Shown: positions 1-13,400 of the stretch, piece by piece
How the letters are laid out: each line of letters starts with the position of its first letter
Numbering within the stretch: the first letter of the stretch is position 1
From: Liquidambar formosana
Lineage: Eukaryota > Streptophyta > Magnoliopsida > Saxifragales > Altingiaceae
Reading direction: 5' to 3'
Length of the DNA stretch: 64,000 nt
NCBI GenBank assembly: GCA_039720395.1
Contig: CM077828.1
Location: forward strand, 18,450,264-18,514,263
Program-made: the position numbers and the translations under genes
Notes under the pieces: model-generated
Databases searched by the model: none
Told to the model about the DNA's origin: nothing
Seen by the model: the letters and a program-made list of their open reading frames with translations, nothing else

Positions 1-50
1 TGATCCCTCCCCACCATTGCATTAGATAATTATCTATATATATATATATA

Positions 51-224
51 GGATGATGATCAGGTAAGCATGTGCTGATATAACTTATATCAACACCCAC
101 ATTGGGAGTTGTACCTTGTGCATTAGTGGGATATGAGGTACATTGGACCAATGTAAGGGGTACAACCCCTAATGCATGGTGCTGATATTACTTATATCAA
201 CACATGCTGATGGGAACATAATTG
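51..224. mobile_element. MITE family A, copy 1, flanked by (TA)n
   Basis: A 174-bp element lies between two runs of TA. It starts GGATGATGATCA and contains two copies of a TGATATAACTTATATCA-like palindrome, one near each end, so the ends are inverted relative to each other. A second copy with the same layout lies at 9254-9427 and is also bounded by (TA)n. There is no coding capacity. The flanking TA microsatellites resemble the insertion habit of Micron-type MITEs of rice (family knowledge); assignment to that group is inference. Confidence 0.7.
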
Positions 225-1768
225 ATATATATATATATATATTTTTTTTCCTGTGCAGATGATTTTCTGAGATGTTGAAAACTGTTGCTTTTATGTATCA
301 CTTGCTGTCATCCTTTAACTTTTACCGATGTGACCTGTCCGAAGTTTACTAAAATTATGTCTAATTTACTAAATTTACACTTCATGTTTTCTTTGTCACA
401 CCTATTTGTGAATCTATAGCATCTACACATCGGTGTAACTTATAAGTTATAATTTCTCCTGCTCTACTTTCATCCATTAACACTTTTTTTTTTTCCAGCA
501 GACTACATACACTAGAATCTTCTTCTTCATGCTCAGTCAGTTTCTTTAGGCTTATCTAATAATTATGTTAATCATGGATTCAATAAAACACCTTAACATA
601 TGGAGTTCTAGACAAAAGAGATATTTGGGTTTTGGAAATTTTTGTATAATTGCAATATCCTCTTAGGAGTGCATGTGTCTTGTGGTCATCCTGATTAATT
701 TAGTGATCCAGTATGAACCTGCCCCTGTTTCTTTAGGTTTCTTTCAACCAAGTTAAATTTATCATCACTTTTTCTTTTTCCTTTTTTTTTTTTTTTTTTA
801 TCAACTTTTTTTTTACTCCACAACGAAAAACGCATAAAATGATAAAATACACCTGCCATATCCTCCTTCACTGAGTGATCTACATTTGAGTTTATATTTG
901 TACAAATACTAACCCCTTATATAGTATGATCTGTAGTTGATAATCCACAGTCCTAGGCTAATTTTTTGCTTTTGGATTTATAATAGTATGATTCGTGGCC
1001 TGGATGAGTCCTCCTTTGATTTCAAGGCATGCAGATATAATGATGTAGCCCCGTCCTATTCTTCCTTGTTGCTTTCCGCAAAGTCTAACCATTTTCTTTT
1101 TCACCCTAGTTAGGTCGTATACAGTGTCACTTCCCATTGGAACAACTTAAAACCTAGATCTTCTCTAATCCTCACCTTTCTTGGATACTGGATGAGTAAG
1201 GCCAGTTTATGATCTCTGATGATACTTGCTGTAGCCATGGAACCTTTTTCTTATTGCAATGAAATATCAAACTTTAACTTCCAATCTTTCTTGTCTTTTT
1301 GGCTACTCTCTCCCTTCCTGCATACATTGAAACTTGGGCATTATCATGAATTCCATAAGTTTATTTAGCTTGTATCATTTCATGTCATTACTGTGGGGTA
1401 TTTTTTAAGTGTTTGGCTAGTCGCGGTCAATGGTTGACATTGACTTGAATTTTTTTTAATTTATTTGTTGAATGCATTAATTAACTTATATAAATGTGTA
1501 GTTATTTTCAGCAAACTAGTTATGATTTATTTGGTGCTTCTTATCACTGCATCTTAAACCTTGTCTGTTAGGTTTTTAATTCTAGTCTCTTTTGGGATAA
1601 AGTCACACTGGGGAACATTTTTATCTTTTATTTTTTTGACATAGGGATCTATATTCTTAACATCTTCAAACTCATAGAATCTTTCTTATTCTACATCCTA
1701 CTTTTTTCTTGCTGTTACAGGCTTGTTTATAGTTGACGTTCCAATATTTTCATTGAACTTCTATGCAG
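225..1768 (+). other. Intron sequence of CASP gene, no exon recognised
   Basis: AT-rich sequence upstream of the first recognisable CASP exon. It has T-runs near 487-497 and 782-800. I see no exon matching the preceding part of CASP, so the earlier exons lie before the window. Confidence 0.5.
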
Positions 1769-4700
1769 GGACTTTTACGCTCCCAGTTACAATCTGCAAA
1801 TGAAGAGAGTGGAAATAAGAAAAGGTAAGGTACTCCAATTCAAATGTTTTTGCATCCTTATCCACAGGAACTGCATGATTTGTTGTCTTACAGTAATTAA
1901 TTTATTCTGTGATGGAAGTGATGATGGCAAATTCCTGTCTTGACTCTTGCACTAACTATAAGTTATGTTACTTGATGATTGATTTTATCATTTAGGCTAA
2001 AAATTTAGCCTCCTATGTTTAATTTCATGTTTAGTATAAGTCTATAAGTGGGGAATAGTCTCTCTCTACAAGAGAGTTAGCATGATCAGTATGCCTATTT
2101 ATTGTGTTCTGGTGCCAGAAAAATGTTTTGGTGCATGAAATCTTATATGGGTTTTCAAAGAAAACTTCTTCTCCATCACTGAAAAAAATAAAAAAAATAA
2201 AAAATAAGCAATGGATATGGTCTAAATTGTGGTTGTAAGTGACCTCAATAGTCCTTTATTTGGTATTGCTGTAATTTTTGTTTTGGAAGTTTTTAGGGCT
2301 TGGGTCCTAGTATGTTCCTGTACGGGGTTTTCTTTGAGCCCATAAACAAAGCTTAATAACCCAGAGATTTAATGAATTTCATGATATAATATGAAAAAAT
2401 ATGTGCTCAATGCCTCAATCCAACAGCTTAGTAGAGCGACAAATTGCATTCAATCAGAAATTGTATGTCAAAGCTCATCTACCCCTCTCATCTGCTCGAA
2501 AAATGATGGACAAGAGATTCTGAATGGTTTGTTATTATTATTTCCGTTCTTTTTTTAAAAAATAAAATAAAATATAATAATTTGGTTCATTGGATTGCAA
2601 GATTAATCCTGCATGCTTCCATACATCGCTCCCCTGCCCACCGTCACCCTTTAGGCCGAAGAGAACTGCAAGTGAGCGTCTTCATGAGTGGGATTCTCAA
2701 ACTTCTTCAAGAGAACAGCCAATCAGCCATCAATAACAATTAGGACAAAGTTATTACTATACAAAAAATTTACCCTTGACAAATGTTTATCACAACTATT
2801 TGGGATCATGTTCACAAGGGTTTGATTACAAGTTCTACATTGGCATTCTTTCCAGCACAATGGCCTGATATAGTGATATTATATTTTCCCAATAAATGTT
2901 ATCCCCCTGTATTGTTAATTTACTCATTTTATATATATTATATAATGGAGTTAAATTGTGCTTTGGGATTATGTTTTTGAGCTTGTTATTGGTTGCTATG
3001 GTTGCAGTGATAATTTGGATTCGAATAGTATCCTTGAGAATTCTTTAAGCGCCAAAGAAAAAATTATCTCTGGACTGAACATGGAACTTCACAATATCGA
3101 AACCACCTTGTCTAATGAACGAGAACAACACATCAATGAGATCAAGAAGTTGAATGCATTGCTTAATGAAAAGGTATATTACTTTGTTGTATTAGTTCTA
3201 GTCCATTTTTCAGCCATAAATACATTTTGGATAAGCATGAAGATGTTTGTTTCCATTTTCTCTTTATAGGGAATTCTTTTTTTCAATTTTATGATGTTTT
3301 AATGATTTATAATCATGGAAATACTATCCGTTGATGCGATATCATCATCAATCTACTAGTGCTTTCTTGAGCTTTCACTGTGTTAATACATCATTCATTT
3401 CCTTGCTCTTGTTTTGAATTGATTAGCTGCTAGTGGGTCCAAAACAAAATTTGAGATTTTTCATCCATGTATTTTATAAATAAAGTTTCTCCTTGAATAC
3501 TTTTTTTTTCTTTATTAAATATCAGAAGTTTAGCAAGCATGAAAGAATCAGTTGGATCCTGAAATTAAAGGTATTACACATCTATGGCCCAAATAAGGAT
3601 ATAATACAATTTTTTTTTCATCAAGTACTGAATGGAAGGAGGGGAGTCACATAGGCAGGATTTTAAGTGAATTATGGGATAGTGGAAGATGAAGATCGGA
3701 TGATGGACATAGTTGTCAATTTTTATCATTTTTTCCCTTTTCAATTGACAAGTTTGGATGGGTGGAGTGGAAAATGTTATGCAATAAGGGCACTAACACG
3801 TTGAGGATGATATGTTTTGCGGATAGGTGTTGCTTGCTTTTGGTGATCTATATTGAGACAAAGCTTCTGGTTCAGATGGGTTCATTATTGTTTCTTTATG
3901 AGTGAAAGAAGAATGACAGGAAGTTTAAATGCAAAATTTGCGTTGTTGTTTCTCAAAAAGAAAGGAGCATTGGATTTTTATAATTTTTACCCAATTAGCT
4001 TATTTACTAATACTTATAAAGTATTTAAGGTGCTTTGAGCAGGTTGAGGGTGGTGTTGTGAAGGATAGAGGACTTTGAGTAAAGATAGCATCCTTTGCCA
4101 ATAAATGCTTAGTTTTGTGGAAGAGAAGCTCTGTTGCTAGTTTGGGTTTTGAAGTATAGATAAGGAAGACTTATGATCATGTGAATCGAGGCTTCTTAAT
4201 TTGTTTATCATGTTGAATGGAATTTGGTATCAGATGGAGAAGGTGAGTTAAGTGGGTAATATCATCCCCCTCTTTTTCTATCTTATATGACTGAATTGTC
4301 TTAAGTTTCTTCAAAAACTCAAGGGTTATTTGATGGGCTGACCCTCTTGCTTCTCTCTTCACTTTTTTGTTAGGGCTGTGTTGAGTATGTTGTTACAAAA
4401 GCTGGAAAGCATTGGCTTAGTGAAGGGTTTTAGGGTGTTTCATGGGACTTAATGATCTATCAATCCCAATTTGCGAATGGCATGCTGCTGATTCATTAAG
4501 CTTATCTTGATTAATCATTAGGTGCAATTCTGTTCTCAAGTAGTTTCTATTACTGTTTTTCCCGTAGTTATTAAACTCGGACCAGACAGGCCGGTTGGAG
4601 CTGTGGACCGGTGAATTGGACCCATGGCCAGTCCAGTTATCTAAGTAGATCAGATTTGCATCTGACCCAGACTCAACTGGGATAAACTGCTCGAACCAAA

Positions 4701-5425
4701 GGTATTTTGACTGACCCGGATGCAAACCGGCGAGCTAGAATGGTTTCTAAGTAAAGGTAATCAGGCAGTGCTTTATAAAACTTCAAGCAATTTGGCAGGC
4801 GCAAGGAGTCGAACACGCATGCAACAAACTTCAGAGAAATTTAAGCCCTCTCATTGCCACTAAACCTGAATACTTCTTGTGTAATATTTTAAAATACATA
4901 TTATTTAATGGTATCTAAACATATACACCCGAACTTAAACTCAAGTATGATTAAAATAATATGTAATTATGAATAAGTGGTTGAACCGGTTGACCCCCAG
5001 TTGAATTGGTGACCCAGTGACCTGCTCCCTTGTCTGTTCCAGATTTAATAACTATGGTTTTTTCCTTATCTTTGACTGTGCCTCTAAGTCTCATTGAGCT
5101 TTTGGCTCTCATATGCGATTGAGTTACTTTATTGTACTAGCACACCACGTATTGAATTGTCTGATGCGTCCATATGTACTTCAAATGTTTGGTGAGATCT
5201 AGAAACTGCAATATGGGGTCATCAATTACAGCCTGATTTATGTCCTCAAAAGATCTTTAACACTTTTTGAGTTATTTTAGTGTTATGAATCTATGATAGT
5301 CCCTATGCCTCTTTAGGCATTAGGAGATATTTGAGTTAGGCAGCCCAGTTCAGGTGACTTTTTAAATCAGCCCAATATTAGGATCTTTGTTTTTGTTTTT
5401 TGTTTTTTGTTTTTTTTGTTTTTTT

Positions 5426-5464
<39 letters not shown>

Positions 5465-8400
5465 TGAGGGATTCTTCCTTAACTCCTTAAAAATGCCTGA
5501 AGGTGGCTAATAAGGTTTTTTCATTGAGCCTTGTTAAGTTTCCAACCTAAAGCCTAAGCTATCAGGTGGAGGGCCCAAATAAGTATATGAAATCATATCG
5601 AAGTCAATAATTAGACGATGTGGGTTGTGGGACTTTCCAACTCTCCTCACATGCAAGCCTAACAACCTAACAAGACAAGAATGGGCCTATCACGTGGACG
5701 ACAATGATGGACTTCATGATCAAAATGGGCCAAGAATGGTGTTCTTTGATTCCATGCTAAGTTTCCAACCTAAAAGCCTAACCTATTAGGTAGATGGCCT
5801 AAACAGGTATATGAAGACATATCAAGCTCAATATTTAGATGACATGGGTGCAGGATTCCCAACAGGCCTAATCTTAAGCTTCATAAGAGTGAGCTCTTAG
5901 GACTCAGGGATATCAATAATATATAATAGTTGTCAAGCATTTGGGTTGCAGAACTTTTACCTTCTGACGAAGCATTTTGGCCTTCTATTTTGTTCCTTTG
6001 TTTTTTTTCTTGGGGCCGGGGGGAGGCGTTTTATGGGGTAACTAGGATTTGATGGTGTGTCCTGCTATCAGTCAACTTATCCAGAGGGGAATGATTTATC
6101 TTATTAAGAGCATATTGTCCAATCCTTAGTTACTACCTATCCTTATCTACTAGTAATGTAGGCATCACTAATAGATTTGGAAGGTTTAAAGGGCTTTTCT
6201 TTGGAGCGGGAAGGATGATGATTTTAAGTATCACTTTTTGGAATGGAGCAGAGTTTATTATTTAAAGGTTTTAGGGGCTTCAGGTGTTAGATCTCTTGTG
6301 GATATGATTATGTGAACAATGCATTTATTAACTAAATGACTTTGTCATTTTGGAGAGGAGCGGGACAGTGTGGAGAACATTTGGGAATAGGTAGATGGTC
6401 AAATTCTTGTTGTGGTGAAGGGATGTTTTTCCTCTTTTTTGCAATCTGTTTTCGTTGGCAGTTGACCAGTTAGACTGGGTGTTTGATTGCATGAAAATAG
6501 ATAGCCTTTGATGGGTTGGTTTGTTTTTCAATTTTTAGCTGGATGTTCGAAGGCTGGGAGTTGGATTTGACTGAGCAGTTTCGGCTATCTATATTGTACT
6601 CTGGTGAGCCATAGCTTTCTCGGCAAGTGTTTTGGATGGGTTCAAAAAGTTTGGTTTTTTAATTTTTAATTAGATCCCTCTTTTGATTGATTTTAGGTTC
6701 CCCAAAACTTTGTGTTTTTCCACAGTTGTCATTTGGAGTCAAACGATCCCTTAAAAAATCTTTGTTTGTGTCATTTGGAGTCTGGTTAACCCTTCAAGAG
6801 TGTGTGTGTGTGTGTGTACACTGTTGTTTAGACTTTTAGTTAAGATTTTTATCGTTGAGCATCTTATATCTAGAGGGTCGACCATCCCAAATAGTTGTCT
6901 CATGTTTAAGTTGGATTTGAATCGGTGATTTTTTTTTTTTTTAATTCTATTTTTCCCCTTAGCCTCTTGTATTTGGGTTTATGCATCAATAGATGGGTTT
7001 CAGGGTTATTTTCTTCCATGGTGGTTGTCCTTTTTCTTGTCACTAGTTGGTGCACATGTGTGTTGCACATGACTTTTTGTTTTTTTTATTTTGAGAAAAA
7101 GTTATCACATTTTGTAGAGAAGCACTTACCAAACAAGGTAGAAAACGCTGTTAATAGAGAAAGAAGAATTCAGAATCCCACTATTAATGGAGAAAGTAGA
7201 ATTCAAAATTATGTAGATGATATATGTTAAGGTTTAAGGTTTTATACGAATTTGATTTCCTATTTATGTGGTTTTATGAATTAAAGTATATGAATTATAG
7301 TATACTTTGAATTCCTATTTATAAATTCCTATATATATTTATGTGTTTTATATTCTTATTTCCTATTCCAATCAATGTACCGTGTATAAGGTTAGAATTA
7401 TAGTATACTTTGAATTCCTATTTATATTTATGTGTTTTATATTCTTGTTCCCTCTTTATGTGTTTTATATTTTATATTCCTATTTCGTCTTCCAATCAAT
7501 GTACCATGTATAAGGGTAGTGATATATTTGAAATATAAAATAAGGGTATATTGGTCAATCAAAAGCTTTTCTGACATTCAGCCTTTTGTAGGTAGTATAG
7601 ATTTAAAGGCATGGTCCTAGTTAGGGTGGAAGAATTCTTATGGAGGTGGTGGTTAGAATGGTTAACGGTGATAATTTTATGGATCAATTATCCATAAAGA
7701 TGGGGAGATTGGGGAGGACATTGCCCATAGAAGTATGGGCAAGATGGGTGAATTGGAGAAGTGCATCTAGAGTGTTTTGTGACCAATAGAAGTTAAAAAA
7801 TAAAATTCTATAAGATGGCTATAAGACTGGCTATGCTTTATGGCACCAAATGTTGGGCAATTGAGAAAGTATATGTGCAAAAAAATGAGTGTAGCAAAGA
7901 TGATGATGATGCTAAGATTGATAAGTGGTAATACGAGGAAAGATAAAACAATTAATGAATGCATTCATGAAAAGTTAGGAGGTTGTACAAATCGAAGAGA
8001 AGATGGGGGAAATTTATCTAAAGTGGTTTGGTCATGTACAATGAAGTCCTAGGAATGTGTTGGTATGTAAGGGTCACTTGATTCAGGTCAGAAACCTTAA
8101 AAGGACAATAGGAAGGCTCAAAATAACATTGTTAGAGGTGGTGAGAAAGGATATGTGTACTATGGAATTAAGAAATGATATGATCCTTGATAGAGCTAAA
8201 CGGCATAAAAGGATTCATGTAGCCGACCCCATGCAATCTGGATTAAGGCTTTTGATTGAGTTATAGAATTTGATGGCATTATTTTATTTTATTTTTGGTA
8301 AATTGGAGTTATTTTCTTACCTTTGAGGCTTTGATCATGTAGTGTTCCTTATAATAAATTCTTTTTATTTTCCTTTTGTTTGAACTGAAAATATTGCTGC

Positions 8401-9013
8401 ACATTACAGCTTATTATATAAATGTGGCAATACCCGTGTTCACTACTTTTTGAAGGTTAATGTGTCAACAATCAATTTTTGTCTTTTTGTCTGTAATTCA
8501 ATGTTTTCACTAGCAAGTTTGTCTCTCATGTCCAATGGTTGTTGTGTGGTGTAATTTTTCTTTCCTCTTTTTAATCCACAGGAAGTTGCCCTGGAGGAGA
8601 TCAAGAAAGAGCTTCAGGCAAGGCCAACAGAAAAATTAGTTGAAGATTTACGTAAAAAAGTGAAAATTCTGCAGGTAATTTAATCCGTTCTCTGCAGTTT
8701 CTGGTGACTAATTCTTCCATAGTTCCCCTATGATCATTGTAGCTTTTGTTTCTCTAATAATTACGATAAATTTATAGAAATTCATCTAAAATTTTGGAAA
8801 CATTTCTTATAAAAATAAAAATTTGGAAACATTAGTCAACTTGTTGGTCATTAATGCTACTTAAAGACTTTAAATCACATTGATAGTGAGGATAGCCGAT
8901 CAAGTGCAGACCATCTAGGATAGATCGCACGGCTCTAGGACAGATAGCTTATCAAGTGCTCCCAGCCATGCGATCCTATTCGAGGTGTCCAGGATGGTCT
9001 ACACCTGGTCATT

Positions 9014-9059
<46 letters not shown>

Positions 9060-9207
9060 AAGCTTTGATCATGTGCGGGATATCCCGTTTGATCACGGTC
9101 GTCCGTGGGCGACACGCGCGGACTTGTGAATGCGCGCGTGTTGCTCACATATGGTCGTAATCGAACGAGATGCTCTAGGATATTCCGCACATGATCAGAC
9201 CTATATA

Positions 9208-9249
<42 letters not shown>

Positions 9250-10460
9250 TATAGGATGATGATCAAGTAAGCACGTGCTGATATAACTTATATCAACACG
9301 TGCATTAAGAGTTGTACCTTTTGCATTAGTAGGATATGAGGTACATTGGATCAATGCAAGGGGTTCAACCTCTAATACATGTTGCTGATATAACTTATAT
9401 CAACAGGTGTTGATGGGAACATAACCGTGTATATATATATATATAGGACTAATCATGTGCGGGATATCCCAGAGTATCCCGTTCAATTACGACCGTCCAT
9501 GAGTGACACACGCAAGCCACGAGCAACACACGCTCGTGCGTGTCACTCATGGACAGTCGTAATCAAACGGGATATCAGGGATATCTCGCACATGATCAGT
9601 CCTGTATATATATATATATATATATATTTGGGGAGTTAAAATAAATTTTTAGCCAGTTAATGTAATTTTTGTGTGTTACATTTACTGGCTGATTTGTCTA
9701 TAAAGAAAGTAGAATGGTTATCTTATATATTGTTTTGATTAAATTAATGGCATTTTCAAGTGACCCAACATCATAGAATGCTTAATAATGGGGTTTGTGT
9801 TTTGATAATGGTTGGAGGATGGATAGTGCATGATACCATGAATGTGTTAATTGCTTTTTAGAAGTTTATTTTTCTCTTAATAATTCTTCTAAAAAAAGGA
9901 TCAGCCTGGATGGCTTTATTGTTACTAGGTTTCGAGACACACATGATGCGCATTTGGAAATTGTTTGATTTTTTTTTTATTATTATTAACGATTAGGAGT
10001 ATCCCAGGCTTTCAACCCAAACTAATCCCCTAAGGCCCATGTGAGACACCCCATTCCCACATAGGCAATGATAGTTGCGAGGAGTCGAAATGATGACCTC
10101 TGCAAAGCATTCCTAGGGCCTGACCGTTCAACTAACCTTGTAGGGACTTGGAAATTGTTTTAAAATAGAGAAAAAAATGCTGATTAAAAGCTATTTTAAA
10201 ACTTTGAATTTGAACTGTGGTTTTAACTTATAAGAGATGGACATGGGATGTTCGGTTATAGAAGATACAATAACTACCTTATCAATCAACAACATACTAA
10301 CATCCAAATTATGGCGTTTTTATTGAAGTGGGAGAGAATAACTTGCTTAAAATATCTGTTATATGCTTCATTTTAATTGAAATAACAGTACTTAGGAAGT
10401 TTTTTATGGATATATTGGTTGGCAACTCAAAGTGGTGGGGTCTTTCTCCCTTTATTTCCT

Positions 10461-10497
<37 letters not shown>

Positions 10498-13400
10498 TCT
10501 TTAGCAAGAGACCAAAAATTCAGCTGTTTTCAAAGAGACTCCCATCGCCATTCTATTATAGCATAGATTATTTATGCCTTAAGAACAAGAGGATAGATCT
10601 TATGATAGCCAAATTGTTATTATAGATTTAAATGTAATAATGCATCTGCAATGGTGATTGAATCCAGGTTTTATACAGATTATTCTCTTGTTCTTTGCGC
10701 ACAAATGATCTTTTAGTGTGCGTCCCTGTTTGATTTTTTACTTGTGTATGTGTAGGCAGTTGGTTATAATTCAATTGAGGCTGAAGATTGGGAAGTAGCT
10801 ACTAGTGGGGAGGAGATGAGCAAATTGGAGTCTCTTCTTCTTGATAAGAACCGGAAAATGGAACATGAACTGACGCAGTTGAAGGTATGAAGTCTCAAAT
10901 TATTTGCTTTCTTTTTAGGTTTTGCTTTTACTAACTTTTGTTCAACTACAAAGATAAATGCATACACAAACACATGGATCATCATCTATATTTTGTTAGA
11001 GATATAGCTGCATGGAAAATTAGATATTCTAGATGTAATTCCATATCTTTATTTTGGGTATTTTGAATAGTAGTGAAAGATAAATGCTTTCAATGGTATC
11101 TATTGATTGTATATTGGTGTTAATCTTACACCTGTTTCCTTTTAGGTCAAGCTTTCTGAGAAAACGTCTTTGCTGGATACAGCTGAAGGAAAGATAGCAG
11201 AACTTATGGCAAAGGTTAACGAACAGCAAAAATTAATTCAAAAACTGGAAGATGATATATTGAAGGTTCGATCAAAGAATTTTGAAATTTCCAGAAGTGA
11301 TTTCACCAGCTAGATTACGTTTTTACTTGCTTAGTTGTTGATCTGCATTGTCATGAATAGTTGCACCTGCGTATTGTGTATCAAAACGACAAATGATGTG
11401 GCTTAAAATGGTTCTTTTAAGATTGCAACTTAACCCCAAAGGATAGTTCAATTGGCAAGGGACTACGCCTCAGGAAGCGGAGGTCCTGAGTTTGACTCTT
11501 GCTAAACCCCTTGGGGCCACCCACACAAGGTTTCATGGTTCTCATGGTCCTTGGACTTACCTAGTTCATATGGGTTGTGAGGTCTTATATGGACCCGGGA
11601 TTTGCTTGACGGGTTTCCTCATCATCAAAAAGGATTGCAACTTATTTGGGGTCTGATGTCAAAAGTTACAAAATGATACATTGGTTTTTCTTGATGAAAT
11701 GTGTGTGTATTTTTCAATTATATTTGGGGTCTAATGTCTAAACTTATTTGATTGCTATATTTTTCTTTTAAATTTCATATTTTTTTTCTTTTCTTCCAAT
11801 GCAGGGTTATAGTTCCAAAGATCGCAAAGGCACCCTATTTGGCGATTGGGATCTTTCAGAGGCTGGGGCAACAGAGCTATCAGAGGTACATAACTATCTT
11901 TTTATGATATTCTGCATTTTAGCATCTTCAAAAGAAAATCCTCCCAGATTAGATAGCAACAATCATACAGTCGAGAATTTTGGACATGTATTTGTTATTG
12001 CAACTTATGCCAAATATTTTGCTATAGGATCTTCAACCTGTATTGGAAGTTATGTCCTTCTTTTTCATGTGTTGGTTAGTGCAGTATGGATGTTGATGAG
12101 CAGGGCTTGGCTGAATATCTGCTTGGGTATGATGAGCCTGAGCTAAAAGAGGTGCCACATAGATTAAGGTTGAGGCATTGTGCCAAGAAGGAGAAAATTC
12201 ATTAGAATTAATTTAGGACATTGGAGAGACAAGAAATTTAGATACATTTGATAAGTACAGTACTTAAGTATATATTGTCACTTCAGTTTACGAGTCTGAG
12301 ACACCCTAAGCTGAGAAAGGGATAGATCAGATCACTTGCACCTGAGGTTCAAAGTTGCATTTTGTGTTATTGAAGAATATATTAAGAAAATTTTCTACAA
12401 AATTTGTAATGTAGGACTCTCTCTCTCTCTCTCAACAGTCTGTTGCTTGGTTGGGTATGTTCCTAATGCATTGGGGACATTATTCATATCCAATTGTTGT
12501 CAGTTTTATGAGAAACAATAAATTTTTTAGTGAATTACTATACACCCTAAATTGGGGTAAGTGGAAGTGGCTGCTTAATTTCTTCACTGATACTTTCTTT
12601 TAGCCAAAGTCTGTCTCTATATTAGCAAATATGTGCACCCAAGAATAAGTCACATTCACACTGCAAGACAAGTTAGTATTCAATTGAATGAAATGGGTGT
12701 ATCTCCTCAAACGACTATACACCCTTCTAGTCCCACTGATACAATGGAGGCTCTCCCTTAACAACCATATGCATCAACTACAAGGGTAATTGCTTCATTC
12801 TTTGCAAGGATTTGGATTGCTTTGATCCTAACCAAGGTTACTTTCTTCTCTTGGTTGGTGGCTAGGAATAAATGCTTGACATTGGATCATCTTATTAGTA
12901 GAGGTTGGAACTTGGCAAATAGATGCATTCTTTGCAAGGAAGTGGTGGAATAGGTTCATCATCTCTTTATTCATTGTAAGGTGGCATGGAGCCTTTGGTC
13001 TCTCATCTTTTCCTTGTTCGGAATCCATTGGGTTGTCCCTCACTCTACTCACGCTCTTCTAGTGGGTTGGCAAACTAAGAATGTGAACAAGAAATCCAAG
13101 GTGATTTGGAGTGTGGTGCTTCATGCTCTCTTTTGGTGCCTTTAGAAAGAAAGAAACTGGAGAATGTTTGAAGATTCGAAAGCTTCTCCTATTGATATTA
13201 AGTCTCTTCTTGTTAAGACCCTTTTTTGGTGGGCGAGTAGTTATTTTGATGATTGCAACCCCTCTTATATTTCTTTTGTTGATTCCCTTATTCTCCATTA
13301 GGAGTTTCTTTCCTTTTTTGGCTAGTGATTGTATATCTCTTATGTACATGGTCTACGCCCTTTTTTCTAATACATATTTACTTCATTAAAAAAAAAAAAA

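Noticed and set aside
6796..6818. (GT)n and other short microsatellites as regulatory sites
   Set aside because: Simple repeats in introns with no positional relation to exon edges or promoters.
13111..13389. 92-codon + strand frame MWCFMLSFGAF...
   Set aside because: It is one frame of the truncated LINE; the LINE reading in the neighbouring frames explains the sequence better.
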